Source of the DNA: Candidatus Heimdallarchaeota archaeon
Lineage (GTDB): Archaea > Asgardarchaeota > Heimdallarchaeia > Heimdallarchaeales > Heimdallarchaeaceae
DNA length: 38,767 nucleotides
Direction: 5' to 3'
Assembly (NCBI GenBank): GCA_030608385.1
Contig: JAUWEG010000016.1
Location: 1 to 38,767 of the forward strand
The notes under the pieces were generated by a model that was given only the letters and a program-made list of their open reading frames with translations, made no database searches and was not told the origin of the DNA. This document shows positions 16,232 through 24,166 of this stretch, one piece after another; the stretch's first letter is position 1, and each line of letters begins with the position of its first letter. A program made the position numbers and the translations under genes.

Positions 16232-16879
16232 CTATAGATCTGAGCCACATTCAGGACATTTTTTCAATCCTACACTTATCTCTTTGAAACATTTCCAACA
16301 AATCATTTTATTTGATGTGCTTTCTGAGTATTCCATAATCAACCTGGAAATCTCAGAGGATAATTTCTCTACTTCAGATTTTCTTCGAAACTTTCTGTTT
16401 CTTTTGATACGATTTGCAATAAACAATACTCCTGAAGCTATTACTCCACTACACATTAAAATGATCCCAACAATCAAAAGAATACTTTGAAATTCTTCAG
16501 AAAGATTTTCTCTAAATCCAAGATATATGATTAGGGGAGTCAATAATCCACCAATTAAAATAAGAAGTAACCAAATTCCTAATTTTAATCCCAAAAAATT
16601 CCATTGAACCCATTTGGGTAAGGTGGTATTTAAAGCAAATTTATAGGAAAAGATTTCTAATAAAAAGAAATTTTCATTTTCAGTATCTTGAAACTCAAAA
16701 TAGACCGATTTTCCGAAGATTTTTTTACTTAATAATATACGCTTTTGACTGACTTCTTTTAAATGCAATTTCTCTTTTTGTAGGTTTTTTTCAATATATT
16801 TGAAAAATGACGATATTTCCTTTGTATTACTACGCATTACTTCTGAAACAAATATCTCTTTGGACTGATTATCTTTCAT
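16232..16879 (-). CDS. Two-span membrane protein with C-terminal zinc ribbon
   Basis: This is an unrecognised 215-aa protein. The N-terminal 90 residues are soluble with beta-like strands. Two membrane spans follow (about 92-117 and 128-152). A charged helix and a terminal zinc ribbon, CWKCFKEISVGLKKCPECGS, have cysteines near 194, 197, 208 and 211. Both ends would lie in the cytosol. An aggagag Shine-Dalgarno-like stretch lies before ATG 16879. It sits between Roadblock-like genes, so it may be their membrane partner; that is inference from position only. Confidence 0.6.
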   Translation of the reverse strand: MKDNQSKEIFVSEVMRSNTKEISSFFKYIEKNLQKEKLHLKEVSQKRILLSKKIFGKSVYFEFQDTENENFFLLEIFSYKFALNTTLPKWVQWNFLGLKLGIWLLLILIGGLLTPLIIYLGFRENLSEEFQSILLIVGIILMCSGVIASGVLFIANRIKRNRKFRRKSEVEKLSSEISRLIMEYSESTSNKMICWKCFKEISVGLKKCPECGSDL

Positions 16880-16943
16880 CAGAATTAATCACTCTCCTAA
16901 TAATATTAAGATAGCATTATAAAAAATAATCTTATTTTGAATT

Positions 16944-17981
16944 CTAAAAGGATGGTTTTAGGAACTCAGAAATCAGGGTTGTTACAAGTTTCATTCTTTT
17001 GGAGATTACACTAATCTCCTCTCGATTTTTAGTGATACTCACTAGCATACCGCTTTCTGTTTCTTCAAGTATTACTACACCATCTCCCGCATCTAGTGTT
17101 TTTTCTTCACCTTGTGATTCTATGGTTTGTTTAACAACTTCTGGATATTTAGATAGAATCCCTAGAACAAATTCTGCATGTTTTTCTGACATACCATAAG
17201 TTATTGTTTCTAAAGCACCTTTATCTCCAGTAAAAACAAAACAAACACCTGTTTTTGTTGATAAACCCTTGACAATTGAAGATATTACTTTTACAATTGA
17301 ATCTCTCTTTACTTGTTCCAATAATTCTTGAGCAAGTTCAACTTTTTTATCATCAGAAACACCTTGAGATATAGGTTCTGTTTTGTGTCCTATATATTCA
17401 AGCAAATCTTCTACTTGACCTGTTCCTTGTGCTTGTGATACAGGTGTAGAGGTTTGTATTGGTGCTGTTGGTTGTGAGTAATCTGGTTTTTCCTCTACAA
17501 CTCTGGGTTGTTCCACTGGTTCTGATACAATTTCCTGAGGTTTTTTAGTTGGAAAATAATCATACTTTACCTGACTTGCAGCTCTTTCAGAAATTAAATT
17601 TCCCAAACGTTTAATTAATGCAGTTTGGGATCTTGGTTCCATTTTTTCAATTGCTCCATAATCTTGAAGCTGTTCAATAAGCTTGTTCTTAATAATCTGT
17701 ATCATTTGTAAAGCTACATTTTCATCAGTTTCAGGTTTAAACATGCAGGCTAAAACTATATTGTAGAATAAATGATAATCAACTCTAAAAACCTCGTTAA
17801 CTAAAGTTATAGTTTGAGATTTTTTTAATTCTTCTCTTGTTTTTGTACTTGTGTCTATGACTTGATAAACTGTGGAAAATGCAGTTTTTGTATTAATAAC
17901 TTTATCAAATATCATATCTTCTTCTAAAGTAAAAAGACTAAACCCTACAAACGTGTTCCATGGTAATTCAAAGTCACTCAT
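16944..17981 (-). CDS. Longin-like plus Roadblock/LC7-like domain protein D
   Basis: This has the same plan as the gene at 14472. An N-terminal longin-like region (about 8-110) includes FVGFSLFTLEEDMIFDKVIN and VDYHLFYNIVLACMF. A Pro/Gln/Thr-rich disordered linker (about 150-205) follows, then a C-terminal Roadblock-like domain (about 225-345) with TGVCFVFTGDKGALETITYG, ILSKYPEVVKQTI and TLDAGDGVVILEET. The linker suggests two independently moving domains. It is upstream of the zinc-ribbon membrane gene on the same strand, with a 64-base gap that holds its own TATA-like signal. A GTPase-signalling or trafficking scaffold is inferred. Confidence 0.6.
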   Translation of the reverse strand: MSDFELPWNTFVGFSLFTLEEDMIFDKVINTKTAFSTVYQVIDTSTKTREELKKSQTITLVNEVFRVDYHLFYNIVLACMFKPETDENVALQMIQIIKNKLIEQLQDYGAIEKMEPRSQTALIKRLGNLISERAASQVKYDYFPTKKPQEIVSEPVEQPRVVEEKPDYSQPTAPIQTSTPVSQAQGTGQVEDLLEYIGHKTEPISQGVSDDKKVELAQELLEQVKRDSIVKVISSIVKGLSTKTGVCFVFTGDKGALETITYGMSEKHAEFVLGILSKYPEVVKQTIESQGEEKTLDAGDGVVILEETESGMLVSITKNREEISVISKRMKLVTTLISEFLKPSF

Positions 17982-18083
17982 CTTAGATCCTCACTTTGGA
18001 TGTGGGTTGCTTATTTTATTCTCACACTATTTTTAATTATTTACTGTATTTAATATTTTACTGTGTAAAGAACATCAGTTATT

Positions 18084-19067
18084 CTATTTTCTTTTCCGTT
18101 TCTTCTTTTCTTCCTTTAATCTTCTTTTCTCCCATCTTCTCCATTTTTTGATGTTCTTATTAGATTCATTTCCGAAGACAACAGCAGAATAAGCTCGACC
18201 CTCGGTTTCACCTAGTTCTCTTACTTTGAAACCTTCTTCATCTTCTCGTTTCTTAGTTTCTGCTAACATGCTATCAATTATTTTTTGTCTTAGACTGGTA
18301 GCTTCAAAATCTAAATCAGTTTCAGAAATTGGTTCATGAACTACTTCTGCTTCTTGGACAATTTCTGCCTCTTGGACAATTTCTGCCTTTTGGGCACTAT
18401 CTGTAATTATAATTTCATCTTTGGTAATTGGGATACTTGTAGCTTCTTCAACAAAAACCAAATTATGAATATCTATAGGTATGTTTTCAGGTTGCACAAT
18501 AACTTCCTTATTGATAACTGGATCAGTAACAATGGGTTGCGAGAGATCTACAGATTCTAGTTCTTCAATCTGTTGATCAACTTCGAATTCTTGGGCTTGT
18601 TCTATACTTGTTTGTGTCTCAAGTGGTTCTTCTTGTAATGTAACTTCAGTAGAAATTGTAATATTATCAGTAGGAATAGGTATTTGCTCTTTTTCAATTA
18701 TTTTCCTTATCTCTTCTTTATCACTAACATCAATTTCTCCTACATCTTCTCCAGAAAAAGCTTTAGCTAGTCCAATTGTTACTTCCTCTAATTCTTGCTC
18801 TAAATCTCCTTCAACTTCTAGATTATCTTCTTCAAAAATCTCTTCCTCAACTTTTTGTTTGTCTAGAGGATCATCAAGTAACTCTTGTTCTAAAGATTCA
18901 TCTAATTGAATCAATTCTTCAACAAATTCCTCCTCCTTTATAGATTCTGTGGTATCTCCATCTGTTTGAACTCTTTCTTTAGCTAAATCATACAAAAATT
19001 GAGCAAACCTTGTAACATTTTTTTTGTCCCAATCTAGCATTTCATTTGAATTTTTTTCGTTATTCAT
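18084..19067 (-). CDS. Long acidic disordered protein with basic C-terminus
   Basis: No known domain is seen in this 327-aa protein. A short N-terminal segment (WDKKNVTRFAQFLYDLAKER) could form a helix. About 220 residues then are rich in Glu, Gln, Ile and Val. They include a small tandem repeat (EIVQEAEIVQEAEVV). The last 30 residues turn strongly basic (RRWEKRRLKEEKKKRKRK). The chain is therefore strongly polar in charge. It is upstream of the longin/Roadblock gene on the same strand. A scaffold or nucleic-acid/membrane-binding tether is possible, but no function can be assigned. Confidence 0.55.
   Translation of the reverse strand: MNNEKNSNEMLDWDKKNVTRFAQFLYDLAKERVQTDGDTTESIKEEEFVEELIQLDESLEQELLDDPLDKQKVEEEIFEEDNLEVEGDLEQELEEVTIGLAKAFSGEDVGEIDVSDKEEIRKIIEKEQIPIPTDNITISTEVTLQEEPLETQTSIEQAQEFEVDQQIEELESVDLSQPIVTDPVINKEVIVQPENIPIDIHNLVFVEEATSIPITKDEIIITDSAQKAEIVQEAEIVQEAEVVHEPISETDLDFEATSLRQKIIDSMLAETKKREDEEGFKVRELGETEGRAYSAVVFGNESNKNIKKWRRWEKRRLKEEKKKRKRK
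18345..18398. repeat. Three 18-nt tandem repeats inside the acidic protein gene
   Basis: Units start at 18345, 18363 and 18381. The first two differ at one base; the third has several changes. They encode the six-residue repeat (K/E)AE(I/V)V(Q/H), indicating recent in-frame expansion. Confidence 0.7.
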
Positions 19068-19281
19068 ACAGTAACCACTTGTTGAGGAGTGAGCGAGAAT
19101 CTCAAGCCATACTACCTTTCATATCTTATTAACTTTTCTTAAGTATCCGTTTCGTTTAATTTTTAGTAGGTTAATAAGCTAAATTTAATTCTGATTTTGA
19201 AGAAATAATAAGGGTGTTCATTTAACTTAGCTAGCTACTTCTAAACTAAAATTTAATAACCCAAAATGTAATTGTTCTCTC
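19068..19281. other. Divergent intergenic region
   Basis: This is an AT-rich gap between divergent genes. A TATA-like aaatttaataac (19249-19260) lies about 27 bases before ATG 19282. A weak hairpin near the other end (ttgag and ctcaa, about 19080-19103) lies in the leader of the minus-strand gene. No convincing RNA gene or reading frame is seen. Confidence 0.4.
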
Positions 19282-20328
19282 ATGAGTGAATCACTCAAAC
19301 CTCTATTAATTCAGCTTGTCAGTTCCTTCTCATATTATTTAATCGATGAAGCACGCAAAGAATTTGGAAAAGATGTTTTAGAAGTTAAAATAAATGATAT
19401 TGAATATCATAAGGCAAGTGGAAGGTTTGGTGATGTTTATGTTATTGATGTTTTTTATAGTTCTGAATTAGGAAACCATAAAACTAAACTAGCAATTAAA
19501 TTCATGGAAAGTCCTACAGAAGTTATTACTGAAATCAGAAATTCTTCTTTTTTGGAGAAAAAATTTTCAACTAGATCAGTTGTTAAAATTCCACGATACA
19601 TCTATGTGAATTTAAAATCTCCAACTTTCATTGCTTATGAAGGAGTTACAGGAATTAATTATGAGGATGCTCATGATGTAAGAGATAAGAGTTTTTGGGG
19701 CGGATATGTTTTATCTATTATTCATGAAGGAAAACCTCGTCCTGTAATGATAGACATTTATGAAGAACTATATCGAAGGCTTGTTCTTGCTATTTTTGGT
19801 GGTCAAACAAATGAACACGAGATAATGGATAAATCAAGAATCTTACTGGAAATGATATCCTCATCACAAGGTGGAAGTGATGCTTTTGGAGATTTTCATC
19901 AGAGTAATCTTATGATTAGAGCTTCTCCTCAGAACGAAGTATTAAACATAGCTCTCATAGATCCAACTTTTTGGATGCAAGGAGCATTTGATAGGTTTGA
20001 AGATATTGGTACATTTTTCGGGAGACAAGCATTTCTTGAATATAGAGAATCTCAAGGAATCCCTGCCACCATAGAAGACATCAAACAGTTCATTCTGGGA
20101 TACAGCGTACACTTGAGAGAAATAAACTCTCAACCATTGGAAAAACTTTATCCAAAAGGATTTCCTCTAGATTTATTCTTGGCAATCTGGGCATTAATGG
20201 ATATTTTGGATAAAACAACAGTACAAAACATACCTGCTGACAATCCAAATATTGAACTTCTAAAAGATTTCGCTTACTATTTCCTGACTGAGCAACCTAT
20301 AGGAAAGGAAATCAATAGTTTTATATGA
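19282..20328 (+). CDS. Kinase-fold phosphotransferase (APH/choline kinase-like)
   Basis: The protein-kinase-like fold is visible: a glycine-containing loop GRFGDVYVIDVF, the ATP lysine in LAIKFMES with a following Glu-rich helix, the catalytic loop GDFHQSNLMIR, and a metal-binding Asp in LNIALIDPTFW. This order fits aminoglycoside-phosphotransferase/choline-kinase-like small-molecule kinases rather than protein kinases. The substrate is unknown. The start is ATG 19282, leaderless from a TATA-like box. It lies 48 bases before the JAMM gene on the same strand, and a TATA-like box in that gap means they may be separate units. Confidence 0.65.
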   Translation: MSESLKPLLIQLVSSFSYYLIDEARKEFGKDVLEVKINDIEYHKASGRFGDVYVIDVFYSSELGNHKTKLAIKFMESPTEVITEIRNSSFLEKKFSTRSVVKIPRYIYVNLKSPTFIAYEGVTGINYEDAHDVRDKSFWGGYVLSIIHEGKPRPVMIDIYEELYRRLVLAIFGGQTNEHEIMDKSRILLEMISSSQGGSDAFGDFHQSNLMIRASPQNEVLNIALIDPTFWMQGAFDRFEDIGTFFGRQAFLEYRESQGIPATIEDIKQFILGYSVHLREINSQPLEKLYPKGFPLDLFLAIWALMDILDKTTVQNIPADNPNIELLKDFAYYFLTEQPIGKEINSFI

Positions 20329-20376
20329 AAGGGAAGGGTAAATATTTTATAGACGAAAACAATGGATATTTGAGAG

Positions 20377-21216
20377 ATGACTCACTCAAAAAAGGAGATT
20401 CTGATTTCCGCATATGTTTTAGCTAAGATGCTAGCCGTTGATTCGTTAGACAAATCAAAAGAATCAGCGGGTTTATTGTTAGGTTATGTTAATGATGAGG
20501 GAATATTAGTAATTACTGATTTTGATACGGGAAGACAAGAACAAACATCAACATATGTAGTTCTTAGTGATGAAGCTCTGGTTCAAATTGTTGAAGATAT
20601 GCTCAAAAGGGATAAGGATGAAACAATCGTTGGTTGGGCTCATACACATCCTTCATATGGTTGCTTCCTCTCAGGAACAGATAAAGGGACACAAAGAACC
20701 TATCAAAACCTATTCCCTCAAGCTGTAGCATTGGTTGTTGACCCTTCGAAATATTATAAGTCATCAAAACAAGAAGATTTGGAGATCAAATTCTTTAGAT
20801 TGGTTAATGAATTAGATTACAAGGTCATACCTTTTGGAATATATTATGATAATTTAACCACTCATCTTGCAAATCTAGTTGAATTTAACATAAAATGGGA
20901 GATACCACAGTTAGCTTTAGAAGAAGTTAAACGGTTACACGAAAAACTGCACACAATTACATCACCTACTTTACTTGAGGTTGACAAAAAAATATTACAT
21001 GGATTCATTGATGTTTTAAGCACCTCAACTGAACAGTTTACTGAAGGAGGAGAAGGTAAAGACATTCTCGAATCTATTGACACAAAGCTGAATGAAATAG
21101 TAAGAGATGTTAATCACATTTACAATGAAGAAACATCCAATCTATATGCTGTTCTGAATGTTGTAGCTGTAATTATCATAGCAATCTCGTGGTTACTAGC
21201 AGCTTTTCTGGCTTAA
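20377..21216 (+). CDS. JAMM/MPN metalloprotease with C-terminal membrane anchor (Rpn11/CSN5-like)
   Basis: A complete JAMM zinc site is present: E29 in KESAGLLLG, then H89-T-H91-x7-S99-x2-D102 in GWAHTHPSYGCFLSGTDKG. The flanking sequence (GCFLSGTD, then ALVVDP) closely follows Rpn11 and CSN5, the eukaryotic enzymes that remove ubiquitin or Nedd8. A helical region follows, and a single hydrophobic span at about 257-278 (AVLNVVAVIIIAISWLLAAF) ends the chain. The catalytic domain would therefore be cytosolic and tail-anchored. Asgard archaea are known to carry ubiquitin-like systems with JAMM proteases; a membrane-anchored form suggests deconjugation at the membrane. No ubiquitin, E1 or E2 gene is in the window. 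Confidence 0.85.
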   Translation: MTHSKKEILISAYVLAKMLAVDSLDKSKESAGLLLGYVNDEGILVITDFDTGRQEQTSTYVVLSDEALVQIVEDMLKRDKDETIVGWAHTHPSYGCFLSGTDKGTQRTYQNLFPQAVALVVDPSKYYKSSKQEDLEIKFFRLVNELDYKVIPFGIYYDNLTTHLANLVEFNIKWEIPQLALEEVKRLHEKLHTITSPTLLEVDKKILHGFIDVLSTSTEQFTEGGEGKDILESIDTKLNEIVRDVNHIYNEETSNLYAVLNVVAVIIIAISWLLAAFLA

Positions 21217-21283
21217 ATTACAAAATCTTATTTAAAACTAACATCAGCCGAAGAATTTTTTTAAGGTTATAATTCATAGTAAC

Positions 21284-22075
21284 ATGATGCCAAATTTGGA
21301 GATTATACCTATACCCTCTTACAAATTAGTAGAAGAAAGTGATGATTTACTTTCTATTCTTGAGGAGTCACTTGGAGCAAGTGAAATGGAGTTCGAAGAT
21401 GATGATATTCTTGTCATTGCAAGTAAAGTAGTTGCAGTTGTCGAAGCTGGTATCGTGTCATATTCCTCTATTAAACCTTCTAAAAAAGCAATCGAACTTG
21501 CTAAGAATGCTCATATGGAACCGGAATTTGCTCAAATTATCCTAGATGAATCTAATGGTAACTATACAGGGGCTGTTCCTGGAGCAATTACTACATTTAA
21601 TAAGTATGGTCTGTTAGCAAATGCGGGAGCAGATCAATCTAATTCTGGAAAAGAGAAGATAATCCTTTTACCAAGAAATTGTAAGAAGTCAGCAGAGAAT
21701 ATTCACAAACGAATTTTTGAAAAAATGAAAAAATATGTTGGGATTATCATAGCTGATTCAAGAACTACTCCCTTGAGATTAGGGACAGTGGGTTGTGCAT
21801 TGGCTACTTATGGTTTTTTATCAATTCTTGATGAGAGAGGAAAAAATGATCTCTTTGGAAGGCCCATGCATATTACAGTTAGAGCAATAGCTGATCAACT
21901 AGCAACAGCTGCAGAAATTGTAATGGGAGAAACAGATGAAATGATTCCTTTTGCAATTATCAGAGGTTTCCCAATGATAAGAATATCCAAAGATGAAGAA
22001 ATGGATCTCAACACTCTTATCTCACCTGAAAAATGTATGTTTATCGGACCTTATATTAACAAACCAAATGAATAA
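21284..22075 (+). CDS. CofE-like gamma-glutamyl ligase (F420 or folate/pterin type)
   Basis: This is a COG1478-type ligase that adds glutamate through a gamma-linkage using GTP or ATP. Visible motifs are DDILVIASKVVAVVEAGIV, NAGADQSNSG with the following ILLPRN, and IIADSRTTPLRLGTVGCALA in place of the usual SDSxGRPWRxGxxG of F420 ligases. The altered acceptor-site loop and the tight link to a dihydropteroate synthase (6-base gap) suggest a folate- or methanopterin-type substrate. CofE homologues are known to replace FolC in chlamydiae. The start is ATG 21284 or the adjacent ATG 21287. The family is sure, the substrate is not. Confidence 0.75.
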   Translation: MMPNLEIIPIPSYKLVEESDDLLSILEESLGASEMEFEDDDILVIASKVVAVVEAGIVSYSSIKPSKKAIELAKNAHMEPEFAQIILDESNGNYTGAVPGAITTFNKYGLLANAGADQSNSGKEKIILLPRNCKKSAENIHKRIFEKMKKYVGIIIADSRTTPLRLGTVGCALATYGFLSILDERGKNDLFGRPMHITVRAIADQLATAAEIVMGETDEMIPFAIIRGFPMIRISKDEEMDLNTLISPEKCMFIGPYINKPNE

Positions 22076-22081
22076 AGAGAT

Positions 22082-22945
22082 GTGGCTATGATTGAAGGAT
22101 TTTTGGGTAAATTATTAGTTGGAGATAAACATCCTACAAAAATTATTGGGGTAGTTAATCTATCAGAGGCATCATTCTATCTAGGATCAGTTGTTTCTAC
22201 ATCAGATGATTTAGAAAAAATGATTACCAACATGATAAACGAAGGTGTGCATGGTATCGATTTAGGTGCTCAATCTACTAGACCTATTCAGATTTATGGT
22301 GGTGAAGGTAGAGTAGATGAAATAACAGAACTTCAAATTATAAAGGAAACATTGGAAATAACACTGGATATTCTTAGTAGTTACAAGAATATTGAAATTT
22401 CAGTTGATACTCAACGTTCAGCAGTTGCTGAACATTCATTGAACAAGGGAGTTAGCATTATAAACGATATTTCTGGCTTTAAGAAAGAAGAAAAAATAGC
22501 TAAATGTATTGCTGATTTTGATGGAACAGCTGTTGTTATGGCAGCTAGAAATGAGCCAGGAGATGTATATCTAATTAATGATATCATTGCTGAACTGAGA
22601 AAAAGTATTGCAATAGGCAATAAATACGGTATTGATGAAACAAAAATCGTAATTGATCCTGGTATTGGTAGCTGGGAAGCTAGAGATTACCGGCATGATT
22701 ATGCAATTATTAAAAATTTAGAAGAACTCAGGATACTAAACAAACCTGTTTATGTTGGTATAAGTAGAAAAACATCAATTGGCAAAGTACTAAATGATGC
22801 ACCTCCTGATCAAAGGCTTTTTGGGACATTGGGTGCAACTATAATTGCTCTTGTAAATGGCGCCCACATCATTAGAACTCACGATGTAAGGCCTACATTA
22901 GATGCTGTTAAAGTAGCACAAACCATTCTGCATTATGAAATATAA
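22082..22945 (+). CDS. Dihydropteroate synthase-like protein
   Basis: This TIM-barrel enzyme condenses a pterin pyrophosphate with an aminobenzoate-type amine in folate or tetrahydromethanopterin synthesis. Motifs in order are IIGVVNLSEASFY, IDLGAQSTRP, ISVDTQRSAVAEHSL, INDISGFKK, VIDPGIGSW, PVYVGISRKTSIGKVL and IIRTHDVRPTLDAVKVA. Two first-motif residues differ from bacterial FolP (SEASFY for TPDSFS), as in archaeal members. The 287-aa frame starts at GTG 22082; ATG 22088 is also possible and better spaced from the agag upstream. It is co-transcribed with the CofE-like gene. Confidence 0.88.
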   Translation: MAMIEGFLGKLLVGDKHPTKIIGVVNLSEASFYLGSVVSTSDDLEKMITNMINEGVHGIDLGAQSTRPIQIYGGEGRVDEITELQIIKETLEITLDILSSYKNIEISVDTQRSAVAEHSLNKGVSIINDISGFKKEEKIAKCIADFDGTAVVMAARNEPGDVYLINDIIAELRKSIAIGNKYGIDETKIVIDPGIGSWEARDYRHDYAIIKNLEELRILNKPVYVGISRKTSIGKVLNDAPPDQRLFGTLGATIIALVNGAHIIRTHDVRPTLDAVKVAQTILHYEI

Positions 22946-22956
22946 GATTCTTTCTT

Positions 22957-24033
22957 TTAAATTACTTCAAAAACAGCTCCTTTATCTATTCTCACTGAAT
23001 ACACGGGAAGTTTCAAATCATTTTTAATCTTTTCAACAATTTTTTCATTTGTCTCTTCAGTGAGAAGAACTACACTTCCTCCTAATCCTGCTCCAGTTAA
23101 TTTTCCTCCCTTAGCACCATTTTTTATTCCCTTTTCAACAATTTTATCTAATAATGGTAGAGAAACCTGTATATTGTTTTTCAGAAAATCATGCTGTGTA
23201 GTTAGAAGCTGACCAAGTAGCTCTAAATCAGGAGTTGGTTTCGATAATTCTTTCTCTGCTATTGAAGTATTCTCTTTTATTGAAACAACACCTTTCATTA
23301 TTTTGAACTCATCTGATTTTATTTTTTCTTTCGATTCTTGAAGAAAATCTGTAGTAATGTCTTCTAGTTTCTTATTAAACATTTTTTTGTAATTATCAAC
23401 AACATGCTTAATCTTTGCAACTTTTTCCCCATGAACATTACTAGTTAATTTAGGAATTTGGCTATTTACTATAATCAAACCCAAATTTGGATACTTTAAT
23501 CCGTTTAACGTAGGTTTTTCTTTACACACTAAGCTAAAGATTCCCCCAAATGATGAGGCATATTGATCCATTCTTCCACATGGGATTTTTAAGAAATTAT
23601 GTTCCGCATTATAAGCTAACTCAGCGATTGTTCTTTCATCCAAATTTAACTCTAATATTCCAGCCAAATGTTTTATCCATCCAACTAGAAGAGCTGCTGA
23701 ACTCGAAAGACCGCTTGCAATAGGAATTTGACTTCTTACAGTTACATCTAATGGAGGAATGGCAATATCTTGTTTGAATATTTTCAGAGCAAGAATTCCA
23801 GCTTCTAGATATGAAGCTAAAGAACCTTTTTCTGCTTCCAAATGTTTGATATCTATCCTAATTTGGGTTGTTTCATCCAAATCTTGACTGTGTACCTCAA
23901 TTACGTTTCCACGTACTTTTTGTGAAGTTATTTGAAGGCGTAAATTAATTGCAGCGGGAATAACTTTCAATTCTAAGTAATCCTGATGTTCTCCAAACAA
24001 GCAAACTCTAGCAGGTGCTGATGAAAAGTACAT
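22957..24033 (-). CDS. GHMP-family sugar kinase (galactokinase-like)
   Basis: All three GHMP motifs are visible: SAPARVCLFGEHQDYLELKV near the start, IPIASGLSSSAALLVGWIKH (ATP loop), and GGKLTGAGLGGSVVLL near the C-terminus. The acceptor-site segment GRMDQYASSFGG is galactokinase-like. The QDY in motif 1 and other details leave fucokinase- or glucuronokinase-type substrates possible. I place the start at ATG 24033 (358 aa), 66 codons inside a longer open frame. The extension has no family similarity and would overlap the divergent ATPase gene and its promoter. Confidence 0.8.
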   Translation of the reverse strand: MYFSSAPARVCLFGEHQDYLELKVIPAAINLRLQITSQKVRGNVIEVHSQDLDETTQIRIDIKHLEAEKGSLASYLEAGILALKIFKQDIAIPPLDVTVRSQIPIASGLSSSAALLVGWIKHLAGILELNLDERTIAELAYNAEHNFLKIPCGRMDQYASSFGGIFSLVCKEKPTLNGLKYPNLGLIIVNSQIPKLTSNVHGEKVAKIKHVVDNYKKMFNKKLEDITTDFLQESKEKIKSDEFKIMKGVVSIKENTSIAEKELSKPTPDLELLGQLLTTQHDFLKNNIQVSLPLLDKIVEKGIKNGAKGGKLTGAGLGGSVVLLTEETNEKIVEKIKNDLKLPVYSVRIDKGAVFEVI

Positions 24034-24126
24034 TGATTTTCGTGATAAATCAATAACTAGCTTAATATCTTTTCCGATTAAATCCACAGGTTTAAACCAG
24101 TGTTTTCCATGTTTCCTTATTAATAA

Positions 24127-24138
24127 ACTATATATAGA
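24127..24138 (+). promoter_or_regulatory. TATA box of the P-loop ATPase gene
   Basis: actatatataga predicts transcription near 24159, only a few bases before TTG 24167. This supports the TTG start and a very short leader. Confidence 0.45.
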
Positions 24139-24166
24139 AAATTCGTGAATACTCAATGGGGATACA

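Noticed and set aside
18345-18398. Repeats considered as a CRISPR array
   Set aside because: The 18-nt units are directly adjacent without spacers and are in frame within a protein gene.
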